64,000 bases of DNA, taken from assembly GCA_021732995.1 (NCBI GenBank), contig JAKFWA010000067.1, positions 24,728-88,727 of the forward strand, in the 5' to 3' direction. Made by a program: the position numbers and the translations under genes. This DNA is from Planctomycetaceae bacterium. Its GTDB lineage: Bacteria > Planctomycetota > Planctomycetia > Planctomycetales > Planctomycetaceae. Positions 16,468 to 24,379 of this stretch are shown here, piece by piece. The stretch's first letter is position 1, and the number at the start of each line of letters is the position of its first letter. The notes beneath the pieces were generated by a model. The model worked only from the letters and a program-made list of their open reading frames with translations. It searched no databases and was not told the DNA's origin.

Positions 16468-17595
16468 CTAGTTCCGAGAATGCTGTCTGATGACGCGCTG
16501 TGCTTCATCAGTCAGCTCATCAGGGCGACTGAAGACTCGCCATAGGTTGCTGCGAAACGCGGCCTGGCAGCGGGCCTCGTCGCAGGGACGGCCCGGCAGA
16601 TTGCGGATCCAGATGCCGACAATTTTTGAAGGATACTCGCTGGCGACAGCGCCGTAGATCTCGGGATCGAACTCGCCGGAATCGCCAATCAGCAGAAACT
16701 TGCGGTTCGGGCAGCGTTTCAGCAGCGGGTCGATCGAGAGGCGCTTCAGGCTCTTGGTGGATTCAAACATGACGGTCACCGAAGAGCGTTTCAGGTCGAA
16801 GTCGCGCATGTGAAACGTGCCCAGCGGTAGCTTGGAAGTGGAAAAGTGATCCCGCAGCGGTTCATACAGTTGCCAGGGACTGGCCGAGACATAGTGAATG
16901 GGAACGCTAGCCTGCTCGAACGATTGATACAGCTCGGGCATGCCAGTCACCGTGCGATACTCTCGCAGAAATGTATTCGCGATGAGCTGTGTTTTATCCA
17001 GCACGTTGCTGTCTTTGACGGTATCATCGATGTCTGAAATGACCGACAACCCGCTGTCATTCAGTAATAATACTCGCCCAGTGAATTGCCGTGTGTCCTT
17101 GCTGGGCATCACAAACCGATACTCTAGCCAGCCTACTGCTTTCTCTGCCTGTTCACGCAATGGCTGAGCTTCCTCACGCGTCAATCTCAAAGACGTTTTG
17201 AAGACACCATCAGCACTGGATGCCGTCAGCTTGTGAGTCTTAACGCCGAGGACGATCGACAGTTCCTTGCCACGCTCGTTGTCCGCGATGAACGGCTGCA
17301 GCCGAGCCCGCATGAGCCGTTCCGCCTCGCTGCCCTTTTCGACTTCAATCGTACGTTCAATGAGCGACAACATCGCCCGCCGCCTGATCGAATCAGTCTC
17401 CCGTTCCCGGATCACCCCATGAATCGGCACGATCCAGTTCTCAGCTTCCTGATACCCATACGTCGGAAACGCCACAACTTCTTCGTCGCTGGAGATTGGC
17501 GACTCGTCGGCCATCGTGGGGGTGGCAATCAGCGAAGTTGCAAGTAGCCATACCAAGAATGCCAAGCGTTGATGTTTCTGAACCGGTCGCTTCAT
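16468..17595 (-). CDS. App1-type phosphatidate phosphatase domain protein (DUF2183)
   Basis: A 375-residue protein with a signal peptide (LAFLVWLLATSLIATPTMA). The C-terminal half holds the App1/DUF2183 HAD-like phosphatase domain: catalytic DIDDTVKDSNV (DxDDT at 188-192), YVSASPWQLYEPL, and KFLLIGDSGEFDPEIY with the downstream acidic residues that bind Mg2+. In yeast, App1 is an Mg2+-dependent phosphatidate phosphatase; bacterial homologues are mostly uncharacterised. The signal peptide implies the enzyme works outside the cytoplasm, which would suit phospholipid turnover. The gene is monocistronic, with 213 bases to the divergent SIR2 gene. Confidence 0.88.
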   Translation of the reverse strand: MKRPVQKHQRLAFLVWLLATSLIATPTMADESPISSDEEVVAFPTYGYQEAENWIVPIHGVIRERETDSIRRRAMLSLIERTIEVEKGSEAERLMRARLQPFIADNERGKELSIVLGVKTHKLTASSADGVFKTSLRLTREEAQPLREQAEKAVGWLEYRFVMPSKDTRQFTGRVLLLNDSGLSVISDIDDTVKDSNVLDKTQLIANTFLREYRTVTGMPELYQSFEQASVPIHYVSASPWQLYEPLRDHFSTSKLPLGTFHMRDFDLKRSSVTVMFESTKSLKRLSIDPLLKRCPNRKFLLIGDSGEFDPEIYGAVASEYPSKIVGIWIRNLPGRPCDEARCQAAFRSNLWRVFSRPDELTDEAQRVIRQHSRN

Positions 17596-17808
17596 AGGTC
17601 AATGGGCTTTCCAATTGATCGAACTCAAGGCCATATCAACATCGACTGAGTGCGTAGTGATGCCATGCCGTATCGAATTGTCAGGTCTTATCATCGCCGA
17701 GTCCTAAGGATTCTCCAGCCTCGCGGCTTGCCTGCTGCTAAAGCGTGGATCACGATGTTTGCTCTTTTGGATACATCTGTGATTTCCCGCTGAAGTTAAA
17801 GCGTACGC

Positions 17809-19512
17809 ATGGCCAAGTACTCGCTCCGCCGCATCTCTGCCAGCGAATTTGTGAAACGATTGAGGCTCGCAGAACCGCAGTCTTCCGGGGAAAGGCCTCA
17901 GGAAGGCAAACGATACGCATTTTTTCTCGGCGCGGGTTGCTCTCGAACGTCCGGCATTCCGATGGCGGGTGGGCTAGTTCGCAATTCGGACGCTGAAACT
18001 GATTGGTTACGAAGGTACTACGATCTCACTGCTCCTCATGAAGAAGATGACACTCTCGAAAAGTGGGCTAAGCGAACACTGAGAACATGGAACGGTGATT
18101 CTCCCGCATCCTCGTACGGTGAGCTAATTGAACTCCTCTTTCTGACACCAGGTGAACGGCAGCGTGAAATCGAACGCCTTTGTAATGGAAGAGTTCCCAA
18201 TTTCGGCTACACGGTTCTCAGCGGTCTAATGTGCCGGGTCGGGGGACACTTTAGCGTAGTCTTGACGACAAACTTTGATGACCTGCTGGCGGAGGCTTTC
18301 TTCCGATTTCAATCGGAGCGGCTAATGGTAATCAATCACGATTCGCTTGCCCCATTCATTCGTTCGACGCAGACGCGACCTCTGCTAGTGAAATTGCACG
18401 GCGATCATCGATTGGCTCCGCGGAACACGGGAAGGGAAACTGAAAAGCTAGATAACTTCGTCGCAGAACGCGTCACAACTGTGCTGCATGATCGAGGGTT
18501 GGTGTTTGTTGGTTACGGAGGTAACGACGAGTCTATTCTGCGGATGCTGGAAGCATTGCCTGAGGAAACGCTTCCATTTGGCGTTTACTGGGTGAGCATC
18601 AATGAACCTCGCGGAATTTTCAGACGATGGCTGGAGCAGCGAGACGCAGTCTGGGTTGAGCATCAAGATTTCGATGAGTTGATGCTGCTAATGAAGCAGG
18701 AGTTCGATCTCAAGGATCCGACCGATGAACAATTCAAAATGGCAATTGCTCAGTATCGAGAAACACAAGAACGCTTGCTAGGAACGCCGTCCGAGAAGGG
18801 GCCAGACGAATCCGCGATCAATCAGGCAAGATCTTGGATGCTCGCAGCGAACGCTGAGAGCGTCGCACAGGTTGATTCCAACCTTGCGGAGTCGATGTAC
18901 CAAGAAGCGATCAGGATCTCTCCCGACCATGCCTCGATACTTGGCAGCTACGCATACTTCCTTACCAGTGTGCGTCAGAAGCACGATGAGGCAGAGAAAT
19001 ACTTTAAAAGAGCACTGGCCGCTGACCCAAAGCATTCCGGTAATCTTGGAGCCTACGCATTCTTTCTTGGCAACGTTCAGAAAAAGCGTCGTGACGCGGA
19101 GCGATATTACCGACTGTCTGTCGAGCTCAACCCTAAGAACACTAATTCGCTCGGCAATCTTGCACAATTGTTATTTGAAGATGGGCGTCACGAGGAAGGG
19201 ATGAAGTGCTTGTTGCAGGCGCTGAATGTGATTCGTCCTACTGATAAGCCAGCACTTAGCGTGGAACTGCTGTTCTATGGTTACGTACATGGTCCTGTTG
19301 CCGATCGAAGTGCATACCTTGTGCGACTCAAGAAGCTCCTCGTGCAAGGGGCGCGATCTGAAAAGTGGGACTTCTCAAGAAACGTAGAACGTGCCACGAA
19401 AGTCGACAAGCATCCGGCGCGGAACTGGGTGGCTAAGTTAGCTGCGGTATGCAACGGATCAGCAGAGATAGCGACTCTTGACAAGTGGAGAGCATGGCGC
19501 GACGCCGTCTGA
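17809..19512 (+). CDS. SIR2-like domain protein with TPR repeats, candidate anti-phage NADase
   Basis: A 567-residue soluble protein. The N-terminal SIR2-like domain has the NAD-binding loop FLGAGCSRTSGIP (39-51), TTNFDDLL (153-160, the TxNxD motif), the catalytic His197 in KLHGDH, and VGYGGND (234-240). A helical region follows, with TPR-like repeats between about 340 and 480 (AESMYQEAIRISPDHASIL, AEKYFKRALAADPKHSGNL, AERYYRLSVELNPKNTNSL). SIR2 domains coupled to repeat sensors occur in defence systems that deplete NAD+ on phage infection (Thoeris ThsA, DSR, SIR2-STAND). Here no second defence gene is adjacent, so it would act alone. Base composition looks less GC-rich than its neighbours, suggesting transfer. 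The stop is four bases from the ancestral end of the convergent Rieske gene. Confidence 0.88.
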   Translation: MAKYSLRRISASEFVKRLRLAEPQSSGERPQEGKRYAFFLGAGCSRTSGIPMAGGLVRNSDAETDWLRRYYDLTAPHEEDDTLEKWAKRTLRTWNGDSPASSYGELIELLFLTPGERQREIERLCNGRVPNFGYTVLSGLMCRVGGHFSVVLTTNFDDLLAEAFFRFQSERLMVINHDSLAPFIRSTQTRPLLVKLHGDHRLAPRNTGRETEKLDNFVAERVTTVLHDRGLVFVGYGGNDESILRMLEALPEETLPFGVYWVSINEPRGIFRRWLEQRDAVWVEHQDFDELMLLMKQEFDLKDPTDEQFKMAIAQYRETQERLLGTPSEKGPDESAINQARSWMLAANAESVAQVDSNLAESMYQEAIRISPDHASILGSYAYFLTSVRQKHDEAEKYFKRALAADPKHSGNLGAYAFFLGNVQKKRRDAERYYRLSVELNPKNTNSLGNLAQLLFEDGRHEEGMKCLLQALNVIRPTDKPALSVELLFYGYVHGPVADRSAYLVRLKKLLVQGARSEKWDFSRNVERATKVDKHPARNWVAKLAAVCNGSAEIATLDKWRAWRDAV

Positions 19513-20599
19513 ACCTCAGCTGCGCCAGTGCAGGGTGGTTTCCGGGACCGGGTTGTTGAAGGGGCGGTGTTGTTGAAGGGGCGGTGTTGTTGAAGGGGCG
19601 GTGTTGTTGGCGGGACTCGAGGAGTTCTTTCTTGAGTTGGTAATACCAGCGCGCGGGTTTGTCGGCGTCGTTGATCAGCATGAGTTGCGGGTCTTCGTTG
19701 AGGCCCTGTTGCTGTTTATCGACGACGTCGCGGTCCTGTTCGATGAAGGTTTTCACGAACGGACGCATGATCGGGCGGATCACGGTCAGCCACGGAATTG
19801 TCCAGTAGAAGAATTGATGCAGTTCCACCTGATTCGGGGTCAGCGGGGTGAGCGTGGTGACTCCGCAGATGTGATGGCGGCCGGCGGTGATATGTTCGAT
19901 GCGGGTGCTGGGCAATTCGAAGCGGATCTCGGTGGAGACCTCGCCGCCCAGAAGTTTGTACGCCTTCGAGTTCGACGACGGGCGATGCTTCACCATCGTG
20001 AAGCCGAGGTGCGATGGCGCGAAGGCTTTGGCTTTCTCATGGATGGAATGCTTGGTTCGCCACCACCACGAACGATGCACGAACGGGCCGTGAGCGGGGT
20101 CCATCAGGCCCACCACGGCATGGTCGATCGAGCAGGGGAAGATGCTGCTTTCGACCAACTGGCAGTGGCTGGCATCGACCGCCGGGATCACGGGGATTTC
20201 GGGCAGCGGGTCTGGCAGGTGGCGTTCGTCGGCGGGCATTAACACCCAGATGTTGCCTTGGACTTCACGGCACGGAAACTGGAAGACACCCACGCGGCTG
20301 AGGTCAAACTTCTGAGTTGGCAGCAGCGACGGGATGTGCGAGCAGCCTCCATCGCAGGTGAATCTCCAGCCGTGATAGCAGCATTCGAGCTCTCGACCGT
20401 CGAACGCGCCGTGACTCAGCGGGATGCCACGATGCGGGCAGAGGTCACGCAGGGCGAAGGGTTCGCCGCTGGCACTGCGGCCCAGCACGATCGACTGACC
20501 GAGCAATTGCTTGCCCAGCATCTGACCGGGGCGCAGCGTCCGACCCGGAACGGCGAGATACCACAGATCGCGCAGGATCTCCGATTCGACGACAGGCAT
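19433..20599 (-). CDS. Rieske (2Fe-2S) ring-hydroxylating-oxygenase-type protein, 3' end shifted by a tandem repeat
   Basis: The Rieske domain is intact, with cluster ligands C54-x-H56 and C73-x-x-H76 (CPHRG and CCYHGW). A catalytic iron site follows in DPAHGPFVH, as in the alpha subunits of ring-hydroxylating oxygenases such as Pao/VanA-like proteins. ATG 20599 has GGAG eight bases upstream. Near the C-terminus a 17-bp repeat is present in three full copies. The two extra copies (34 bp) shift the frame, and the present frame runs on to a stop at 19433, overlapping the SIR2 gene by 80 bases. With one copy the frame would read RPFNNPVPETTLHWRS and stop at 19516, giving 349 residues, a natural family end. 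The catalytic part is untouched, so the protein may still work. The substrate is unknown. Confidence 0.85.
   Translation of the reverse strand: MPVVESEILRDLWYLAVPGRTLRPGQMLGKQLLGQSIVLGRSASGEPFALRDLCPHRGIPLSHGAFDGRELECCYHGWRFTCDGGCSHIPSLLPTQKFDLSRVGVFQFPCREVQGNIWVLMPADERHLPDPLPEIPVIPAVDASHCQLVESSIFPCSIDHAVVGLMDPAHGPFVHRSWWWRTKHSIHEKAKAFAPSHLGFTMVKHRPSSNSKAYKLLGGEVSTEIRFELPSTRIEHITAGRHHICGVTTLTPLTPNQVELHQFFYWTIPWLTVIRPIMRPFVKTFIEQDRDVVDKQQQGLNEDPQLMLINDADKPARWYYQLKKELLESRQQHRPFNNTAPSTTPPLQQPGPGNHPALAQLRFRRRRAMLSTCQESLSLLIRCIPQLT
19552..19609. repeat. 17-bp tandem repeat, three copies plus seven bases
   Basis: The unit GTTGTTGAAGGGGCGGT occurs at 19552-19568, 19569-19585 and 19586-19602, followed by GTTGTTG. 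It lies in the 3' coding end of the minus-strand Rieske gene. Because 17 is not a multiple of three, copy number sets the downstream frame. Copies 1 and 4 would restore the short natural C-terminus; 3 copies gives the present frame. Confidence 0.95.
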
Positions 20600-20954
20600 G
20601 ACAACTCCGCTGAAGCCTTCACCGACCACGAATTGGACGGACTCGGGCGGAATAATGCCGCGTCGCGCGGCGGTCTGCCACTGACCGCAAGAAGCTGGGA
20701 TCAGGCGTTCGCAGCCTTGAAATCAAGGCATTCTTGTGAATGGCAGTACTCACGGCGACCAGAGGAATGCCGCCGCCGGCTGAGACAGAAACGGCGGCGG
20801 CGAACCGTCTGGATTGACTCGCCACTGCCCACTCGCTGACAGGCGTCAACAGCCCGTGTTGACCCCATAGCGGGGCGTGTTGATATGCTTCGGATTGTCT
20901 TGTCAGAATTGCAAGACTGCAAAGTTGCGGAATCTCCAGGGAAGGAGTTCGTGA
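20600..20954. promoter_or_regulatory. Divergent upstream region of the Rieske and coiled-coil genes
   Basis: No gene was identified in these 355 bases. For the plus-strand coiled-coil gene, a sigma-70-like promoter is possible: TTGACC at 20859-20864 and TGATAT at 20881-20886, with a 16-base spacer. That would leave a leader of about 60 bases before AAGGAG and the ATG. The rest holds the Rieske gene's upstream region; I could not define its promoter. Confidence 0.35.
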
Positions 20955-23888
20955 ATGGCCAGCAATGGATCTGCCGGTGAGCGCGCGGAGAGCGAGCGTG
21001 GAATTGATGCGCTGGCCGAGATGCTCGCGGCGCGCGGCGGGAACGTGATGCCGGGAGTTTCCGGAGCAGCCGCATCTCGGGACGGTGCTCCGGCGACGCA
21101 ACCGACGTCCGTGTCTGCGCACGTTGATGATGTGCTGGCTCAGTTGGCTCGATCCGTGAACCTCGCGCGACCGGAGTCTGCAGCGACGAACGGCAAGTCT
21201 GTCGCGCCCACAACTCCACAGTTCGGACGCGGTCCAGTTGTGCCATCGCCGACAACAGGCTTCGGACTGGCGGCTCAACGCGCGGCTAACGCGGGTCGCA
21301 ATTTGGAAGCACCGGCACCGGTTCCGGAAGACGGCAACCTGCTGATGAAGGCCGGTCAGTTGGCGGACAACATGCAGGGGCGTCTGCAGGAACTCGATCG
21401 CCGCGAACAGACGCTGTCTGAAATGATGACGGCCCTGGATCAGGAACAGCGGCGGTTCCGGCTGAATCAGCAGGAAACTCGCGACGAAACGACCGGTCGC
21501 GAATCGAAACTCATCGAGCAGGAGAACCTGTTGAAGCAACGGCTGTCGCAAGGGCAGAAGCTGCTGGATGAACTGCAGCAACGCGAACAGGAAGTTGAAG
21601 AAGCCAGGCAGCAGATCGACGGGGATCGGCTGCGGCTGCGCGCGGATCTGCAACGCGAACTGGATGTGGAACGTGCTTCACTGAAGCATGAGCGCGGGCT
21701 ATTGGAAACCGAACGCAAAGATCTGCAGGCTCGCGTTGAGCAAGTGCGTGAGGAGCATGAAACCAATCTGCGACAGATGCGCCGCGACCTTGAAGTGGAG
21801 CGACGTCGCCTGCGCGGTCAGACAGCGGCGGACGTCGATGCCGAACGTGAAGCTCTGAAGAAAGAACGCGAGGAATGGCTCCGCACGCGATCCGAACAGG
21901 AAGGGATCTTGCTGCGTCAGAAAGAAGCTCACACCGCGGCGATGCGGCGGGCTGAGCAGGTTCTGGCCGACCAGCAGCGCAAGCAACTGGAAACCTTCGA
22001 GCAGCGGCGCATCGAACTGGAAAAGCAGTTCCGCGAATCGCGTGAGAAGATGGACGCCGAGCGCGACGCCTGGAACGTCAAGCGGACTGCTGAGCATGAG
22101 CAACTCGATCGGCAGCGGTTTCTGAATGTCGAGACGCTGCGGAAGATCGAAGACGAGAAACTCAGCCGCGAGCAGCAACTGGCGACGGCTCTGCAACGGG
22201 CTAAAGACGAGCACTCACAAGGACTGCAGGCTGAGCGGAACGCCTTCGAACAGGAGCTGCAGAAGCGGCGGAATGAGTTCACTCAGGAACTGGAGAAGCT
22301 GCGCAGTCGCTTTCAGGATGAGTCGGCTCGTCAGCGTGATCAGATGGCATCCGAGCGGCAGCGATTTGATGAATCGCTGCAACTCGATCGCGACCGGTTC
22401 ATGACCGAACGCACCGCGCTGTTGACGCAGTTCGAAGAGCGATCAACTGAATGGACGAAGCGTCGCGAGATCGAACTCTCCGAGTTGGCGCGTGAGCGAC
22501 AGGAACTGGAACGTGCCGCGATCGAAGCGGAAGCGGAACTCGCTGAACGTCGCCGGCAGTTGGAAGACGAAGCTCGCAAGGCCCGCGAAGACGGACTCGC
22601 CGAACTGCGTAACAACTGGGATATCGAACGTCAGGAACTGCGTAGCAAGCTGGCTTCGGATATCGAGACGGAGCGGGCTCAACTGGCTGCGGAAGTGAAG
22701 GCCTTCACCGATCAGCAGGAACGTGAGCAGTCGGCGTTGAAGCGGGCGAAGGAGTCTCATGAAGCCGCGTTGAAACAGGCTCGCACAGACATCATCGCCG
22801 AGCGGCAGCAGGCCAATGACGAGATGCGGAAAGAACGTGCGCTGCACGATGCGCACTTCGCCGCCGCTCGCGGACAACTCGAAGCGGAACTCAAGGATCG
22901 CTTTGAGGGCACCGAACAGCGGATTGCTCAGGAACTGGATTCACTCAATCAGCAGAAGCTTGCACATCAGAACATCATGGCCGAGTCGTCTGCTCTGCTG
23001 GCTGCCGAACGTCGGCAACTGGAGGAGTCTCAGGCGGGGCTGGCGGCGGAACATCAACAGAAACTGGAAGCGCTGGCTGAGCGTGAGCGGCGTCATCAGT
23101 CGGACGTGCATACGCACACGGTGTTGTCTCAACAGTGGCAGCGTCGCACGGGTGAGACGGCCGAAGCACAACGTCGGCGACGTTCGCAACTGGACCGCTT
23201 CCGCGAACTGTTGACCGAACGCGAACGGTCGATCGCTCGTGAAGAAGACGTGCGGGAACGCGGCAAGGTCGAGTTTGAAAGCGAGAAGCAACGCGACCGC
23301 GAACTCGTCGCCGAACAGCATGCGTTGCTGGAACGTCAGCGTCAGGATCTGGTGCTGGAGAAGGAACGGCAGGAGCAGTCGCTGGCGATGGAGTACGAAA
23401 AGCTCAAGGAGCGAACTCATCGCATCGAGGGTTTGCGTAAGGAACTGGAGCAGACGAGCCTGAAGAATCTGGAAGACCGCCTGGCTGTGGAAGAAGCTCT
23501 GGCCGAGCTGGCTCCGCGCATCGGCGAAACGGCGGCGAAACAGCGAGTGGAGGAAGTCCGCACGGTGATCGCCGGACGCATTCACGAAATGCACAACGCG
23601 GCTCGCTCGTCTGAGGCCGATGAGACCGCGCGGCTGGTCGCGTTCACCCAGAAGCAACTGGAGGAAGAGGCTTCTCGCATGAAGAAAGACCGTGAGAGCT
23701 TTGTGCGTCGCATGGCCGAGCGGGAACGCGAACTGCAGGAGCAGGAAGCGAAACTCGAAGAGCGAAGCTCTGAGTCGCATCAACGCGAAGTCAAATGGCG
23801 AGTCGTCCGCGACGGCTGGCTGAAGGAGCGCGTTGAGGCCGAACAACTCATTCGCGGTCTGTTGGAAGAATTGTCGGTGGAGGGTTGA
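20955..23888 (+). CDS. Large coiled-coil protein
   Basis: A 977-residue protein that is almost entirely charged helix. After a low-complexity N-terminal region of about 140 residues (Ala, Pro, Ser, Thr-rich), continuous Arg/Glu/Gln/Leu heptads run from about 145 to the end. There is no Walker A or hinge, so it is not an SMC or MukB ATPase, and no signal peptide or membrane helix, so it should be cytoplasmic. It may be an intermediate-filament-like or scaffold protein; planctomycetes have many such proteins and their roles are largely unknown. The start is supported by AAGGAG upstream of ATG 20955. The gene appears monocistronic. Confidence 0.85.
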   Translation: MASNGSAGERAESERGIDALAEMLAARGGNVMPGVSGAAASRDGAPATQPTSVSAHVDDVLAQLARSVNLARPESAATNGKSVAPTTPQFGRGPVVPSPTTGFGLAAQRAANAGRNLEAPAPVPEDGNLLMKAGQLADNMQGRLQELDRREQTLSEMMTALDQEQRRFRLNQQETRDETTGRESKLIEQENLLKQRLSQGQKLLDELQQREQEVEEARQQIDGDRLRLRADLQRELDVERASLKHERGLLETERKDLQARVEQVREEHETNLRQMRRDLEVERRRLRGQTAADVDAEREALKKEREEWLRTRSEQEGILLRQKEAHTAAMRRAEQVLADQQRKQLETFEQRRIELEKQFRESREKMDAERDAWNVKRTAEHEQLDRQRFLNVETLRKIEDEKLSREQQLATALQRAKDEHSQGLQAERNAFEQELQKRRNEFTQELEKLRSRFQDESARQRDQMASERQRFDESLQLDRDRFMTERTALLTQFEERSTEWTKRREIELSELARERQELERAAIEAEAELAERRRQLEDEARKAREDGLAELRNNWDIERQELRSKLASDIETERAQLAAEVKAFTDQQEREQSALKRAKESHEAALKQARTDIIAERQQANDEMRKERALHDAHFAAARGQLEAELKDRFEGTEQRIAQELDSLNQQKLAHQNIMAESSALLAAERRQLEESQAGLAAEHQQKLEALAERERRHQSDVHTHTVLSQQWQRRTGETAEAQRRRRSQLDRFRELLTERERSIAREEDVRERGKVEFESEKQRDRELVAEQHALLERQRQDLVLEKERQEQSLAMEYEKLKERTHRIEGLRKELEQTSLKNLEDRLAVEEALAELAPRIGETAAKQRVEEVRTVIAGRIHEMHNAARSSEADETARLVAFTQKQLEEEASRMKKDRESFVRRMAERERELQEQEAKLEERSSESHQREVKWRVVRDGWLKERVEAEQLIRGLLEELSVEG

Positions 23889-23926
23889 TTCATCGGGGAT
23901 CGGCGCGAAGGATGGCGATTGGAATC

Positions 23927-23942
23927 ACCCTGAAAGGGTTTT
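23927..23942. terminator. Weak hairpin, possible terminator of the coiled-coil gene
   Basis: ACCCT-GAA-AGGGT followed by TTT lies 39 bases after the coiled-coil gene stop. A second inverted repeat, GCTGAGCC (23946-23953) with GGCTCAGC (23979-23986), follows in the gap before the convergent DUF971 gene. The first stem has only five pairs, so the call is tentative. Confidence 0.35.
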
Positions 23943-24013
23943 GACGCTGAGCCAGAATGTTGCGGCTTCAAGCGGCTCGGCTCAGCAGGAGCTTCGCCCT
24001 CCCGACATCCAGC

Positions 24014-24352
24014 TTACGCTGGCGGCGTCGGTGAACTCATCGACTTCCATTCGCCGAGATCGCACAGGTCTTTAAGGTTGTCCCAAGTGTAAAGACCTGT
24101 GTCGTGACGGTCGTTCCAGGTGATCTTCAGGGCGTAGTTGCCCAGGATCTGGGCGCCGACGATCTCAATTCCCAGCGGGACTTCGTCCACTCCCACCACG
24201 CGGCGCCCGGAGAATTCATCGACGCAATTGGCGCAAGGGCAGCGACCGCGCAGGTACCGGAACGGGAGCTTGTAACTGCTGCCATCGGGCCACGTGATCT
24301 CGAAGACCCCTTCTTCACGCAGGGAGCGGAGCGATTTTGGCGGAACAGCCAT
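24014..24352 (-). CDS. DUF971 family protein
   Basis: A 112-residue protein of the DUF971 (GBBH-like N-terminal) family. It shows the ITWPDGSSYKLPFRYLRGRCPCANCVDE block (two Cys as CPCANC), then VPLGIEIVGAQILGNYALKITWNDRHDTGLYTWDNL, the standard core where the His/Asp and aromatic residues are conserved. Homologues are often found fused to or near the Fe-S carrier ApbC/Mrp or gamma-butyrobetaine hydroxylase, and the cysteines may bind a metal or Fe-S cluster. AAGGA precedes ATG 24352. It sits just downstream of the large hydrolase on the same strand, 27 bases after it, and may be co-transcribed. Confidence 0.92.
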   Translation of the reverse strand: MAVPPKSLRSLREEGVFEITWPDGSSYKLPFRYLRGRCPCANCVDEFSGRRVVGVDEVPLGIEIVGAQILGNYALKITWNDRHDTGLYTWDNLKDLCDLGEWKSMSSPTPPA

Positions 24353-24379
24353 AACATCCTTTGTTGTGCGGCAGCCGCC

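Noticed and set aside
19433..19512. Overlap of the Rieske and SIR2 coding regions as a genuine design
   Set aside because: The overlapping part of the Rieske frame is explained by the repeat-induced frameshift and has no family character. I treat the ancestral stop at 19516 as the natural end.
20619..21653. Long minus-strand open frame of 344 codons
   Set aside because: It lies antisense to the start of the coiled-coil gene and reads as low-complexity Gln/Arg/Leu sequence, the expected reverse reading of charged repeats. There is no ribosome-binding site and no domain.
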